From Vulcanisaeta sp. JCM 16159 (GTDB lineage Archaea; Thermoproteota; Thermoprotei; Thermoproteales; Thermocladiaceae): a DNA stretch of 33,601 bases. Positions within the stretch are counted from its first letter, which is position 1. Every line of letters begins with the position of its first letter. Positions 18,484 to 28,176 of the stretch are shown one piece after another. Below the pieces are notes generated by a model. It saw only the letters and a program-made list of their open reading frames with translations. It made no database searches and was not told the DNA's origin. The translations under genes were made by a program, and so were the position numbers. The stretch spans positions 1 to 33,601 of the forward strand of contig NZ_BBDN01000015.1 of the NCBI RefSeq assembly GCF_001316265.1. Reading direction: 5' to 3'.

Positions 18484-18936
18484 GTGCCTCACCGTAGTAA
18501 GCATAAGCATGGTAGGAGCGGAAGTACAAGGCCTGTGTCTAAGGTAACGCCTTCATGGGTTTCATATACGCAGGAGGAGGTTGAGCAGTTAGTCATTGAG
18601 TTAGCCAAGAGGGGCTTCTCACCATCAATGATAGGCATAATACTTAGGGATCAATATGGTATACCGCTTGTCAAGCCAATACTTGGTAAGAACATTACCG
18701 AGGTTCTTCAGGAACATGGACTGGCTCCGCAAATACCCGAGGATCTAATGAACTTAATTAGAAGGGCTGTGAAGATTAGGAAGCACCTCGAGGAACATCC
18801 AAAGGACCTAAGTGCGAGGAGGGGTTTAAACCTTGTTGAATCTAAGATACATAGATTGATTAAGTACTATAAGCGTGTTGGTAAGTTACCGCAGGACTTC
18901 GCATACACGCCTGAGGCATTCTCAATGCTTGCGTAG
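18484..18936 (+). CDS. 30S ribosomal protein uS15
   Basis: Binds 16S rRNA in the small subunit platform. The 150-aa protein is the long archaeal/eukaryotic form (S13e type): N-terminal [17 protein letters not shown], a middle segment [25 protein letters not shown], and the conserved [22 protein letters not shown]. It starts at GTG 18484, with AGCTTTAAAACTTC (about 18451-18464) upstream as promoter. The frame is intact. In many archaea uS15 lies near RecJ/GAN and eS1; here eS1 and a RecJ-like candidate lie about 5 kb away. Confidence 0.97.
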   Translation: MPHRSKHKHGRSGSTRPVSKVTPSWVSYTQEEVEQLVIELAKRGFSPSMIGIILRDQYGIPLVKPILGKNITEVLQEHGLAPQIPEDLMNLIRRAVKIRKHLEEHPKDLSARRGLNLVESKIHRLIKYYKRVGKLPQDFAYTPEAFSMLA

Positions 18937-18948
18937 TGAGGAACAACT

Positions 18949-19404
18949 TTAATCAAGTGGTATTACTTCAGCCAGTACGTAATTCTCATTATCGCACTTA
19001 ATTCGTTGAATCCCCCTCACAATTCTCACCTTAGTACCCTCCTTAAGCATATTATCATTGGGTAAGTACTTTCTGATATCATTACATGTAATTAATGACT
19101 TTGTGTATGTAGTCACAACACCCTCAATAAATAACTTAGCCGGTATAGGAATTACTATTGGAAGTTCCTCAGCGACTATTGGGACCATGTCCTCGCCCGT
19201 TAAAAGGCACTTGTTAGGTTGTGGCAGGCCAACATGCTTGACCTCAACAATTCTATAGACCCTACCTGGCTTGAGCCTAGCCACGCATATATTGAATAGT
19301 TTGCATTGTCTGCATTCATTTGGAATTGAATATAACCTAAAAGTCTTACCGATGATTGCTTGCTCCCTACCTATCAATGTCATTACTCTCTTAGTCTCCA
19401 TCAT
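18949..19404 (-). CDS. UPF0179 family protein
   Basis: An archaeal conserved family with no established function. The 151-aa protein opens with MTLIGREQAIIGKTFRLYSIPNECRQC and carries a compact cysteine cluster, CRQCKLFNIC, further cysteines in NKCLLTGEDM, ITCND and RIKCDN, and YRIVEVKHVGLPQPNKC. The number and spacing of cysteines suggest a zinc or Fe-S site. It lies 10 nt upstream of nothing on its own strand other than its own stop; on its 5' side the M42 peptidase gene ends 10 nt away on the same strand, so the two are probably co-transcribed. The frame is intact. Confidence 0.85.
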   Translation of the reverse strand: MMETKRVMTLIGREQAIIGKTFRLYSIPNECRQCKLFNICVARLKPGRVYRIVEVKHVGLPQPNKCLLTGEDMVPIVAEELPIVIPIPAKLFIEGVVTTYTKSLITCNDIRKYLPNDNMLKEGTKVRIVRGIQRIKCDNENYVLAEVIPLD

Positions 19405-19414
19405 TTCTCACTAA

Positions 19415-20455
19415 TCAAGCTTTACTCCTAATTAAGTCGAGATTTAATAAGAGTGTTCTCAGTAAATTTTCAACTTGCCTTAGATCCTCAACGTTAATTA
19501 ATGAAGCCGGTGAGTGTATGTACCTTGCAGGAGTTGATATTACCAATGATGGCACGCCAGTACCGTAGGTATGCACAATCCCCGCGTCTGTACCACCATA
19601 CGGGTTAACCTGGACTTGGTACTTAACATTATTGCTCTCGGCGAGCTCGATGGCCGCTGATAATAGCCTAGGGTTAGCAATCATAGACCTATCATATGCC
19701 CTTAACGCAGCACCGCCGCCAATCCTTGTTATCCAAACATCTTCACTACTTGTTGGTACGTCAGCGGCAACCGTAGTCTCCACGATAAATGCCATGTGAG
19801 GATTAACCTGGTGAACAACCGCATTAATGCCCCTGAGGCCAACCTCCTCCTGGGTATTCCATGAGAAGTACAGCGATACGTCACCACTAACCTTATTCCT
19901 AATGTCCCTAAGTGTGTCTATTAGAACTGTGCAGCCAACCCTATTATCAAAGGCCTTACCTATAGCCACGGAACCCCTCTGCCTAAAATTACCAATAAAC
20001 GTGCCCGGGGTGCCTGGCATTATGCCGTTCTTCAAAGCTTCGTCCTTACTGCTAAAGCCTGCATCGACGTATAACTCCTCAAACCTTGATGGGGGCTTCT
20101 CCTTACGTAAATGCGGTGGATCAACACCAACAACACCAACTATATCACCGCTCCTTCCCATGAACGCTAATTCCTTATCAAGGAGAGTCCATGGGTCTAA
20201 ACCGCCGATAGGTATTATTCTTAGAAAACCTCTTTGGTCTATGTGGGAAACCATAACGCCAACCTCATCCATGTGCGCACTAATTAGGACCTTAAATGGG
20301 CCATTACCAACCCTGGCAATTAGGTTCCCCATGTTATCAATCATAATATCATCCACATAATCACTTATGAAACCCCTAATAACTCTCCTAACTCTATCTT
20401 CAAAGCCTGAAGGGCCGATCTCCATTGATAATCGGCCCAGTATGTCTATGTCCAT
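19415..20455 (-). CDS. M42 family metallo-aminopeptidase
   Basis: M42 (TET-type) peptidases form large tetrahedral assemblies that trim N-terminal residues from peptides leaving the proteasome. All metal and catalytic residues are visible: H61 and D63 in SAHMDEVG, D170 in AFDNRVGC, E203/E204 in TQEEVG, E226 in VETT and H314 in RYIHSP, with YGGTDAGIVH for the substrate pocket. At 346 aa the length is standard, and the frame is intact. An ATTTTTAAGTC box lies about 28 nt before the ATG at 20455. The UPF0179 gene follows 10 nt after the stop. Substrate preference (general, glutamyl or lysyl) cannot be told from the sequence. Confidence 0.95.
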   Translation of the reverse strand: MDIDILGRLSMEIGPSGFEDRVRRVIRGFISDYVDDIMIDNMGNLIARVGNGPFKVLISAHMDEVGVMVSHIDQRGFLRIIPIGGLDPWTLLDKELAFMGRSGDIVGVVGVDPPHLRKEKPPSRFEELYVDAGFSSKDEALKNGIMPGTPGTFIGNFRQRGSVAIGKAFDNRVGCTVLIDTLRDIRNKVSGDVSLYFSWNTQEEVGLRGINAVVHQVNPHMAFIVETTVAADVPTSSEDVWITRIGGGAALRAYDRSMIANPRLLSAAIELAESNNVKYQVQVNPYGGTDAGIVHTYGTGVPSLVISTPARYIHSPASLINVEDLRQVENLLRTLLLNLDLIRSKA

Positions 20456-20499
20456 ACAAGTGCAGGGATTGTCTAGACTTAAAAATTTTGAACCTGTGA

Positions 20500-21544
20500 T
20501 TAAGCTAGGTTATAATTCTTACCTGTAGCTACAAGATTAAGCATCAAATCTGTCTTCTTAATCGAGTCCCACTTACTGGAGAGCTTGAACATGGCTCTCA
20601 CGGCATCTATGTTCTCAGGAACCACAATACTTTCCTGGTGAACACCCTGCATTAGGAAAAGCTCGTTCTGGAACACGGTTATTGAGTCCTCAATTACCGC
20701 ATTCTCCATAACATCACCCCTAAGCTACCCATGTCCCTGGCCCACTCAATTATTTGCGCAAGGGATTCGAACCTCCTTGACGCCGAGTTGAACAACAATA
20801 TCCTAGGTGTCTCCTCAAGAACCTTCATAACCTCGCCCTTACTTACCTGACCATCAAACTCTATGTTGACCATGTGTAGGTGCATCATTGTCGTGGGTAC
20901 TGCAACGGCCATAGTTATTATATCTATGGTCGGTATTACCGTCTGCACGTCAGGTCCATGATGACTGGGCACCGTTGCAGGATTAAAAACAACATCATTG
21001 ATTGGGCCCTTCTTGTGTTCCCTAGGATCGGCCCCCCTCCTCACTAAGTATGCCCTAACTCTCCTTACCCTATAGCCATGGATCAGGAAGGCGCTTATTA
21101 ATCTCGAGAGAGCCGTTGTATTGCAACTAACTACCCTAACAAACCTCTTGCCAACGGCACATCGTAATTAGCAAGCGCGTTAAAACTTACCTCGGCTACC
21201 TCGGCCTCCTCACCACCCTGGAATATGGCCCTTAATCCAGCTGGTTCGTAAATTTTAGCCCTATTCTCCGCGCCAACGCCGTCTGGCGTTGCGTCAATAA
21301 TTACATCAACGTTCTTAATAAGGTCATTAACAGTCCCCGCGACTTTAATCCCGGCCTTCTCGAACTTACTAACCCTATCTTCATAGGTATATAACTTAAT
21401 GCCCTTACCTATGGCAACCTCACCCTCATAATCGGGCGTTTGCTTAATCACACCAACTAGCTCCATATCATCCATCCTCATTACCGCGTCGGCAACCCTC
21501 TTCCCAATTGTTCCATAACCCATTATGCCTACTTTAACAACCAT
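20500..21544 (-). CDS. Glyceraldehyde-3-phosphate dehydrogenase, archaeal type (two frame breaks)
   Basis: Phosphorylating NAD(P)-dependent GAPDH, acting with PGK, in Thermoproteales mainly in the gluconeogenic direction. The N-terminal Rossmann motif is [17 protein letters not shown]. The catalytic cysteine lies in [14 protein letters not shown], encoded just before the second [14 protein letters not shown] and MMHLHMV follow, ending ATGKNYNLA. Two breaks divide it: at CC 21151-21152 (repaired as [13 protein letters not shown]) and around 20720-20725 ([18 protein letters not shown]). Each needs one added base. Restored length is about 348 aa. PGK ends 3 nt upstream of its ATG, so this is a pgk-gap operon. 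Confidence 0.95.
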
Positions 21545-21547
21545 GGC

Positions 21548-22759
21548 TCACACCCAGAACCTCGATTTCGATAGCTCAAGAGCCTTAATACCGGGTAGGT
21601 ATGGATCTGCAAGGAACTGGATAAATGCTCTACCGCCAGTGGATACATGGCTTATCCTGTTTATTAATCCAAACCTCTTGGCCGACATTATTGTGTGGCC
21701 ACCACCAATTACTGTGAATTGGGCATTATCAACCATAGCCTTCATAACGTCTTTCGTACCTACCGCAAACTGGTCAACTTCAACTAAACCAAGCGGCCCC
21801 GTCATTATTGCAATATCGGTTGTTTCCAGGTAATTAATAAATAAATCAATGGTCGCAGGTCCTATGTCAAGCATTGACTGCGCGTTGCTTGGCTCAATCA
21901 CCTTACCATCAGCTTGAACGGCATCCATCGGGAGTACGACTTTATCACTGAATAATTTCATAATATCCATGGCATCATTCATCACATTCTGATCAACCTT
22001 AACATTACTAAGTAACTTATTATTACCGTATCTCAGGGCTAGGAATAATTGACTAACTAAGCCGCCAATCAATACCTTGTTAACTAAGTTCTTGCTTAAT
22101 AGTGTCTTAATGGTCTTCACAGTTTCGGGAACCTTCGCACCGCCTGCTATCAATACTGTGGATACACCCCTCATGTTAAGCACCTTACCTAGCGCATTAA
22201 CCTCATTCTCCATAATAAGTCCCATACAACTTGGCAACACGTACGGGAACCCCACAATACTAGGCTGCGATCTATGTGCCGTGGCAAAGGCATCAAGAAT
22301 GAAGTAATTAAATAATGGCGCTAACTTCCTCACTAGGTATGTATTTGCGAGCTTTTGCGGCTCTCCCTCAATGACCTCTTCACTGATGAACCTAAGGTTA
22401 TCGAGCATTAACACCTCACCAGGCCTTAACTTACTTATTTCCTCACGTGCCCTGGGCCCTATTACATCATCTATAAAGCGCACATCCATGCCCAGGTACT
22501 TACTAAGCGCCTTAGCATGTGTTTCAAGGGACACAAACTCTGGGTCTCCGGGCCTGCCCTGGTGCGTTATTACAACGACTGGTAGGTCTGAATCAACGAG
22601 GTACCTAATGGTCCTTGAATGAGCCTCAATCCTATATTCATCAAGTATTTCGCCAGAGTCCCTATTTATTGGAACATTCATATCGACCCTAACTAACACC
22701 CTACCCTTACTGCATAGGTTTATTGTTGGGAGTGAACTGGGTAAACTGGGTAAACTCAT
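21548..22759 (-). CDS. pgk: Phosphoglycerate kinase
   Basis: Interconverts 1,3-bisphosphoglycerate/ADP and 3-phosphoglycerate/ATP. The 403-aa protein has the substrate motif VLVRVDMNVPI, THQGRPGDPEF, LMLDNLRF, FILDAFATAHRSQPSIVGFP, AGGAKVPETVKTI and the C-terminal nucleotide loop VIGGGHTIMSAKRFG. The frame is intact. TTTTAAATATA lies about 30 nt upstream on the minus strand. The GAPDH gene follows 3 nt after the stop, behind GGTGTGAGCC, consistent with a shared mRNA and coupled translation. Confidence 0.97.
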   Translation of the reverse strand: MSLPSLPSSLPTINLCSKGRVLVRVDMNVPINRDSGEILDEYRIEAHSRTIRYLVDSDLPVVVITHQGRPGDPEFVSLETHAKALSKYLGMDVRFIDDVIGPRAREEISKLRPGEVLMLDNLRFISEEVIEGEPQKLANTYLVRKLAPLFNYFILDAFATAHRSQPSIVGFPYVLPSCMGLIMENEVNALGKVLNMRGVSTVLIAGGAKVPETVKTIKTLLSKNLVNKVLIGGLVSQLFLALRYGNNKLLSNVKVDQNVMNDAMDIMKLFSDKVVLPMDAVQADGKVIEPSNAQSMLDIGPATIDLFINYLETTDIAIMTGPLGLVEVDQFAVGTKDVMKAMVDNAQFTVIGGGHTIMSAKRFGLINRISHVSTGGRAFIQFLADPYLPGIKALELSKSRFWV

Positions 22760-22888
22760 ACTACTCAGTTCTGACTAGGTACTATATTTAAAATTTTCCT
22801 ACCATAGTAATAATTATAATTATTAATAATTTACAAACTCACGGAGAAAGCAAGATTTTTAATCCGAAGAGGTTATGTAAATGGGAAC
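22760..22888. promoter_or_regulatory. Divergent promoter region pgk / KH protein
   Basis: A/T-rich spacer with a minus-strand box TTTTAAATATA (about 22784-22794) for pgk and a plus-strand GATTTTTAATCC (about 22854-22865) about 28-35 nt before the KH-protein start at 22889. Nothing else was recognised. Confidence 0.45.
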
Positions 22889-23482
22889 ATGATAAGTGAT
22901 TACATGAAGGGTGGCTTTAGACTCGTGGTTGAGAAGAATAGGTTGAAGGCGATCAGCGATTCGGTAAAGGCAATTGAGGAGGAATTTGGTGTTAAGGTAA
23001 TTATTGATAATGATAAAGGTGAGGTTACGATAATTCCAGGTAGTAATACAAACTTTGATCAGTTGATGAAGGCTAAGAATATAATTGAGGCCATATCATA
23101 CGGCTTTGATTATAATGATGCCCAAAACCTAAGGAGTGATGATTATACCCTTGAGATAATTGATTTGAGGGACTATGTCGATAAGGATAAGTCCAACCAC
23201 ATTAGTAGGATTAAGGCTAGGATAATTGGTGAGGATGGTAGGGCCAAGAGGGTTCTTCAGGAATTAACGGATACGAATATAGCGATTGGTGATAAATACA
23301 TAGCAATACTTGGTCTCTATGAGAATGTTAAAGTAGCTAGGGAAGCCATAGAGATGTTGATTCGCGGTAGGCAGCATACCACTGTGTATAGGTGGATCCA
23401 GAATTGGAGGAGGGAGAGTAGGTATAGGGAGTTAATGGAGAGATTGAGCAGGACTTATTATGAGGAAGGTGATGAGGGTTGA
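22889..23482 (+). CDS. KH-domain RNA-binding protein, Pno1/Dim2-like
   Basis: Archaeal homologue of the eukaryotic small-subunit assembly factor Pno1 (Dim2), which binds the 3' end of nascent SSU rRNA. The 197-aa protein has a first KH-like region (FRLVVEKNRLKAISDSVKAIEEEFGVKVIIDNDKGEVTI) and a second KH with a diverged loop, SRIKARIIGEDGRAKRVLQELTDTNIAIGDKYIAILG, followed by the characteristic IRGRQHTTVYRWIQNWRRE. The frame is intact. The 3' end overlaps the convergent eS1 gene by 25 nt. Neighbouring ribosomal genes fit an assembly role. Confidence 0.9.
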   Translation: MISDYMKGGFRLVVEKNRLKAISDSVKAIEEEFGVKVIIDNDKGEVTIIPGSNTNFDQLMKAKNIIEAISYGFDYNDAQNLRSDDYTLEIIDLRDYVDKDKSNHISRIKARIIGEDGRAKRVLQELTDTNIAIGDKYIAILGLYENVKVAREAIEMLIRGRQHTTVYRWIQNWRRESRYRELMERLSRTYYEEGDEG

Positions 23483-24138
23483 GACACTGCTTCTGTAACC
23501 TTAACAGTCTCGCCGGCCGGCTTAACCTCGCCACCAGTTGGGTATCTTAATACCTTTATCTTGAAAACCTCAACCTTCCTTAAGGGGTATATCCTCTTAC
23601 CAACGGCAAATAATTGATTGCTAATATCGCCAAATACTGCGGCCTTTATAAAACCATTAAAGTCAACCTTGCCCGCAACCTCATTTAATGCCTTTGAAAA
23701 CTCACTCCTAATGGCTCTCTTTTGACTTGATTTACATCTTGTTGGTGTCATTGCCAATATTGTAACCCTAAGTAACGCGTTATCCGTGGTATTTATATCC
23801 TGAATTAGCTGTATGAGACTGGAGCCTCTTCTAATTAGGCTCTTTACGTAATCTCTCGTCAATTCCATGCCCTTAAACCTTGTGTAAGCCTTCTCACCCT
23901 CAACTTTGTCTATTTGGAATCTTAACTTTATGTGTAAATGACCGAGATCTCTCGTTATGTCAAATAATGTAACCTCTATGGTCCTGCCAATAAGCGCGTT
24001 AGGTTCATTAGCAGGTATCTCACCAAGTTCTATCCCGTTAAATAAAGCGGGCGCGTATACAATGTACCATTTCTTGATCATCCACTTACCTGTCTTAACC
24101 TGCTTCTGCTCAGACACGTTGGTCTTATCGACAATCAA
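23458..24138 (-). CDS. 30S ribosomal protein eS1 (S3Ae)
   Basis: Archaeal/eukaryotic small-subunit protein near the mRNA exit. Diagnostic segments include KKWYIVYAPALFNGIELGEIPANEPNALIGRTIEV, GHLHIKLRFQI, MELTRDYVKSLIRRGSSLI and GDISNQLFAVGKRIYPLRKVEVFKIKVL. At 226 aa it is a normal length. The start taken here is TTG 24138; the poly-T tract just before it makes the exact start uncertain. A TAAAAATATAAAAAG tract lies 10-20 nt upstream, close to the Pcc1 stop, so it may be read from the upstream operon or from its own promoter. The acidic/serine tail overlaps the convergent KH gene. Confidence 0.95.
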   Translation of the reverse strand: MIVDKTNVSEQKQVKTGKWMIKKWYIVYAPALFNGIELGEIPANEPNALIGRTIEVTLFDITRDLGHLHIKLRFQIDKVEGEKAYTRFKGMELTRDYVKSLIRRGSSLIQLIQDINTTDNALLRVTILAMTPTRCKSSQKRAIRSEFSKALNEVAGKVDFNGFIKAAVFGDISNQLFAVGKRIYPLRKVEVFKIKVLRYPTGGEVKPAGETVKVTEAVSQPSSPSS

Positions 24139-24157
24139 AAAAACCCTTTTTATATTT

Positions 24158-24421
24158 TTACCTTCCTAACTTATTGAGGGATTCCATCACTACCCTAAGG
24201 CTCCTAATGAAATCGTCGATTGTATTATAAACACTTAATATTCTATCGCTCTCTATATTATACGTAACTTCATAAATTAATTTACCATCAATGCATTTAA
24301 TTATTGACGACAAGCCAGGCGGTAGTTCTTTTTCGTCAGGTAATAATGAAGACACGGCTACTTGGCATTCATCAATGGACTTCATCGTGATTTCAAGAGT
24401 AACCCTGCCTCTTATAATCAT
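24158..24421 (-). CDS. pcc1: KEOPS subunit Pcc1
   Basis: Dimerising subunit of KEOPS that binds tRNA and supports Kae1 in making t6A37. The 87-aa protein has the small alpha/beta Pcc1 plan: a first strand RGRVTLEITMKS, then a helix with AVSSLLPDEKELPPGLSSIIKC, GKLIYEVTYNIESDRILSVYNTIDDFIRSLRVV and a final helix. The sequence matches the family pattern SLLPExxxLPxGxS. Its ATG overlaps the stop of the upstream 388-codon gene (ATGA), and eS1 follows 19 nt downstream, so the three genes form a tight operon. The frame is intact. Confidence 0.85.
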   Translation of the reverse strand: MIIRGRVTLEITMKSIDECQVAVSSLLPDEKELPPGLSSIIKCIDGKLIYEVTYNIESDRILSVYNTIDDFIRSLRVVMESLNKLGR

Positions 24422-25575
24422 TGTCTCAAGCCTCTTACTGCTATTGAGTAATTACCACGTTTGAACACTAATTCGGCGTCCGTAACGTCCTCATTAAATG
24501 CACAAATTAATTGTGTTTCTTCATTTTCCAATAGGAAGATTTTATTCTTACTCTCGGTTTTGAAACCAATGATTGAGCATAATCTATCAATTAATGTTAA
24601 TGGTTGATAACCTTGCCTAACCATAATACTGTCCTTATCTAGTTGACCTACAAGCTCACCAAATATGGCCATATATCTAGTGATTAAGTTATCCATAGTC
24701 TTAATACTCTGTGGATTAAGTACCGGATTTAATAAACCACCTGCATATTCCCAAAGCACTAATTGGGACTCTACGGCTAATATGGACTCTAGAACGTCAA
24801 AATCCGTATTGACCCACTTCCTATGCATAAGCACGAGTTTATCAAGGTAATCACCTCTAAATCCAGTCCTCAGCATGAAATCACCAATATATTTTAACAA
24901 TGCCATCACTTCTCCCTCATTAAGCTCCTTATACGTTGCATCAGTTCTCTTGGTGATTGCCTTTACGAGATTCTTAGCCTCCTTCTCATTACCAGTAATT
25001 CCAGGTATTACTGGTGAGAATGCGCGTGAAAGTGAAATACTTAGTGATAGCCTAAGTATGCCAGGTAATGCTGGATAATTAATGAGTTCAGTTGTTAGCC
25101 ATCCATTAAATAATGAAGTATTGTAGTCAGGTGTTACGGAAAATTCGTGGATAACGGCTGTTTCTAAGAACCTTATTGAATCTTGGCTTAATTCATTATT
25201 TAGTAATTGCCATATTAGTTGGGGCATCGATTCGTTGAATTCAAGGTAAGCATCAGTATCGACCCAATCAATGCCTTCCCTACCAATTATAAGCGTCTTT
25301 TTTTCCATTGACGCATTCGCCAATTCATTGAGTCTCATGACCACTGGCGGGTCAATAAGTAGTATTGAATTATACCTGCCTATTACATCCCTCCTTAAGT
25401 CGTTTAATGAATCCAGCGTTAATAGTGTTACGTGTGTTAACAAACCCCTCCTAAATCTCTCCATTAATAGGGCTATGGCTGAAAATAGAGAGTTTATGAA
25501 TGGTGGCACTACCATTAGTAAGCTATCTGATGAATTAATAATAGAATCCAAAACGACTTTACTCTTTGATTTCAC
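24418..25575 (-). CDS. Unknown protein, candidate degenerate RecJ/Cdc45-like
   Basis: I cannot assign this protein from a clear motif. About 385 aa, soluble and intact. The N-terminal part alternates predicted strands and helices (SDSLLMVVPPFINSLFSAIALLMERF, VTLLTLDSL, NSILLIDPPVVMRLNELA), reminiscent of a DHH phosphoesterase fold with the catalytic Asp/His lost. The middle (PALPGILRLSLSISLSRAFSPVIPG) and C-terminal halves fit the size of crenarchaeal inactive RecJ (RecJdbh/Cdc45). Genomic context agrees: RecJ/GAN genes often sit beside eS1, Pcc1 and uS15 in archaea, and this gene is coupled to pcc1-eS1. I prefer GTG 25575 to TTG 25584, because TTAAAATAAG then lies about 28 nt upstream. Treat the RecJ idea as inference. 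Confidence 0.45.
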   Translation of the reverse strand: MKSKSKVVLDSIINSSDSLLMVVPPFINSLFSAIALLMERFRRGLLTHVTLLTLDSLNDLRRDVIGRYNSILLIDPPVVMRLNELANASMEKKTLIIGREGIDWVDTDAYLEFNESMPQLIWQLLNNELSQDSIRFLETAVIHEFSVTPDYNTSLFNGWLTTELINYPALPGILRLSLSISLSRAFSPVIPGITGNEKEAKNLVKAITKRTDATYKELNEGEVMALLKYIGDFMLRTGFRGDYLDKLVLMHRKWVNTDFDVLESILAVESQLVLWEYAGGLLNPVLNPQSIKTMDNLITRYMAIFGELVGQLDKDSIMVRQGYQPLTLIDRLCSIIGFKTESKNKIFLLENEETQLICAFNEDVTDAELVFKRGNYSIAVRGLRQ

Positions 25576-25642
25576 ATAATGCAATACGAAAATACTTATT
25601 TTAATAATTACTTAGGTGTGGGATTAATAAATACGGAATAAA

Positions 25643-27359
25643 TCATATATAAACCGCGGTGTTCTTTGCAAGCTTTATCTTAAGCCAGTCCTTCACATCC
25701 ATCTTAAAGCTGTGCTCAACCTTATCCCTGTGGAAGTTATTCATTGTGCAGAAGGGTATTATCCTACCGTCAGGCGTTGCGTAGTGTATATCGCACCTCT
25801 GGACCCTATGTACATCGAAGTTAAAGACATCCATGAAGTGCATTATCCCGAGTCCAATCACGTTAAACATCACCTGACCCAGCGATTCATAGTCCTTCTT
25901 TATCAGGAAATTAGCGAGTATGTTCCTAAAGCTCTTGTGCTTAACGTATCTGAGCAACTTTAAGGTTTCCACAGCGGCTATTCCCCTCCAAACACCGCCT
26001 CTAACGGCCTTGCCGTGTATGTCCCAGACGGCCTTTTCGAAGCCATCAACATCGACGATTTTCGTTATTGGGAGTATTTCCTTAGTATCCTGGTCATAGT
26101 AAATAAACGTTGATGCTCCGCAAATCGGGTTATTGCCGAATATCGGCTTTGGACTACCTGTTATTGCCTCAACAAGCTTACCAAGGGCCACGGGCCAATT
26201 AACCGGTCTCCAATCCCACCTACTAATCTTACCACCTGTCTGTTCCTCAATCTCGATAAGCACATCGGGTATTGTGATCCTAAATTGCCTAATCTCCTCG
26301 GGACTATACTCCTTAGCTCTGCCCGCGAAGGCCACAGGCTGTATATTAATCCACCTAACCACATCCCTATTCTCAACCGCGAAGTCAATTATCTTACCAA
26401 TATCCTTATCATTGTAGTTCCTGGCCATCGTAACCACTAAAACCACGGACCTATGACCAAGCTTCCTGGCGTTCTCAATAACCTTCTTCTTAACGGCCGC
26501 ATACGCCTGGGGTCATAAAGCCTATGTCTCCATACACCCTGATTATTAGGGTCTATAGTATCAAATTGTAGATAAATCGTTGACATACCGGCATCCAATA
26601 ACTTCTTGTAGTAGTCAATATCATTTGCAAGCCTTATACCATTAGTATTAACCTCAATGTGATCAAAGCCGAGCGCCTTAGCCATCCTAATAATTTCTGG
26701 CAAATCATTCCTTAGTGTTGGTTCACCGCCACTAAATTGAATGGCATTTGGCGCCCAAGGCTTCTGAGCCTAAGGGTCCTGAGCATGTATTCTATTTGTT
26801 CGAGCGTTGGTTCATATACGTAACCAGCTGCGTAGGCGTTGGCAAAGCACACGGGGCACTTCATGTTGCATCTATTTGTCACGTCAATTATTGCAAGTAC
26901 AGTATTTGTCTTATGAACGGGGCACAATCCGCAAGCGAAGGGACAACCGCTGGTGGTTACATAGTAGTTCAGGTCAGTATTGGGATTTGCAGTGCCCTTA
27001 CCGATGTATTCAGGGGCATCCCATTGGAGGAAGTAGTAGTAAAGCTCAGCATCGCCCCAGTACAGGTCCCTGAAGGTTCCGTGTTCTGGGCAAGTCTTCT
27101 TTAGCCATATTGCCCCATCCTCCTCATAAACAACCATTGGTATCTGCCTACTGCAGACCGGGCACACGGATACCGAGACCTTAACAACCCTAACATGGTT
27201 AGGCAAACCAAATTGCTTCTTCCACATTTGCTGGAGTCTCTCATTTTCTAGGGTATTCCTGTAGTGCTTAGGCAATTTAAACCTACTTAAATTCACAAGG
27301 GGCTTTCTTGGTCTTTGTGCTTCAATTAGTTCTGTTTTCGCCGCCACTACTTGAACCAT
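25643..27359 (-). CDS. Radical SAM protein resembling tetraether lipid synthase Tes (two frame breaks)
   Basis: Tes joins archaeol chains into membrane-spanning tetraether lipids; this protein shares its plan. The N-terminus carries zinc- or Fe-S-type cysteines (VCPVC, TCPEHG), then GCPFACGLCPVHK, and the radical SAM cluster CNMKCPVCFANA, followed by IQFSGGEPTLR. The C-terminal frame includes WINIQPVAFAGRAKEYSP and further cysteines (NPICGAST, RCDIHY, PFCTMNNFHRD). It is broken at CC 26769-26770 (repaired QKPWAPNAIQFSGGEP) and near 26506-26512 (AYAAVKKKVIENARKLGH), each needing one base. Restored length is about 573 aa. A GCTTTTAAATAA box lies about 26 nt before ATG 27359. The divergent TrmB-like regulator starts 68 nt away. 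Related radical SAM enzymes cannot be excluded. Confidence 0.72.
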
Positions 27360-27426
27360 TACGGAACTTGAGGGTTAATTATTTAAAAGCTTTGTCACCA
27401 ATTGATACTCTCAGAAGTGTTTTAGT
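27360..27426. promoter_or_regulatory. Divergent promoter region Tes-like / TrmB-like
   Basis: 67 bp between divergent starts. The minus strand has GCTTTTAAATAA (about 27380-27391), well placed for the radical SAM gene. No strong box is seen at -26 of the TrmB-like gene; the same A/T element could serve both directions. The short spacing makes control of both genes by the TrmB-like protein plausible. Confidence 0.4.
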
Positions 27427-28175
27427 ATGAGCATTGAGAAGAGACTTCAAGAACTTGCTAGGCTCATTGGATTGACTAGTTATGATATAAAGGCCTACAT
27501 TGCTCTTGTGGAGAACGGTCCATTAACCGCTAGGGACGTTGCATTAAAGGCTAGTATTCCTTCATCGAAGGTTTACTCAGTGCTTCATAAACTATACAGG
27601 TTAGGTTACGTTGAAATTGATGACAAGAAGAGACCCGAGTTATTCTATGCCGTGTCTCCAACGGACATATTCAATAGATTAATACAGAGATTTTCTGATT
27701 ACGTTAATTCAATAAAGCCATTAATAGATTCATTGCAGTTAATGTATGAATCGACATATAAGGGCAGGGTAACCGCCCAAAGCGAACTGCTTTACGTTGT
27801 TAGAGGACTTGATAGCACTAAGGAGTTAATAATGAAATCCATGGGTTATGGCAATCTTGACGTTGCAACACCGTACATAGAGCTGCTTGACCATAGGTAT
27901 TATCTATGATCGAGGACATATCGCGCAATAACGAGACCAGATTATTAGTTTCCCGCGACATAATTCATCACATTAAGGACTTACCACCTAGAATACATAT
28001 CAGGGTTAGAGATAAGCTATTTGGCGGTGGCTTTATAGGTATTGGTGGTGTAGTCCTTATAATTAAACATGGTATAGACTACATAAGCTTATACTCAAGG
28101 CAGGATTACATAATTGATATTGCAAAAACATACTTTAATAATTTATGGAATGATGCTGAGGTTTTTCAGCGGTGA
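27427..28175 (+). CDS. TrmB family transcriptional regulator (one frame break)
   Basis: TrmB proteins couple a winged-helix DNA-binding domain to a C-terminal effector domain, often sugar-binding. Residues about 15-80 form the wHTH: SYDIKAYIALVENGPLTARDVALKASIPSSKVYSVLHKLYRLGYVEI. A coiled linker (IKPLIDSLQLMYEST) follows. The C-terminal part is in a different frame (27906-28175: ETRLLVSRDIIHHIKDLPPRIHIRVRDKL, GFIGIGGVVLIIKHGIDYISLYS), joined by one added base near 27903-27906. Restored length is about 249 aa. It diverges from the Tes-like gene, and its stop lies 1 nt from the convergent serS. Target and effector unknown. Confidence 0.82.
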
Positions 28176-28176
28176 T

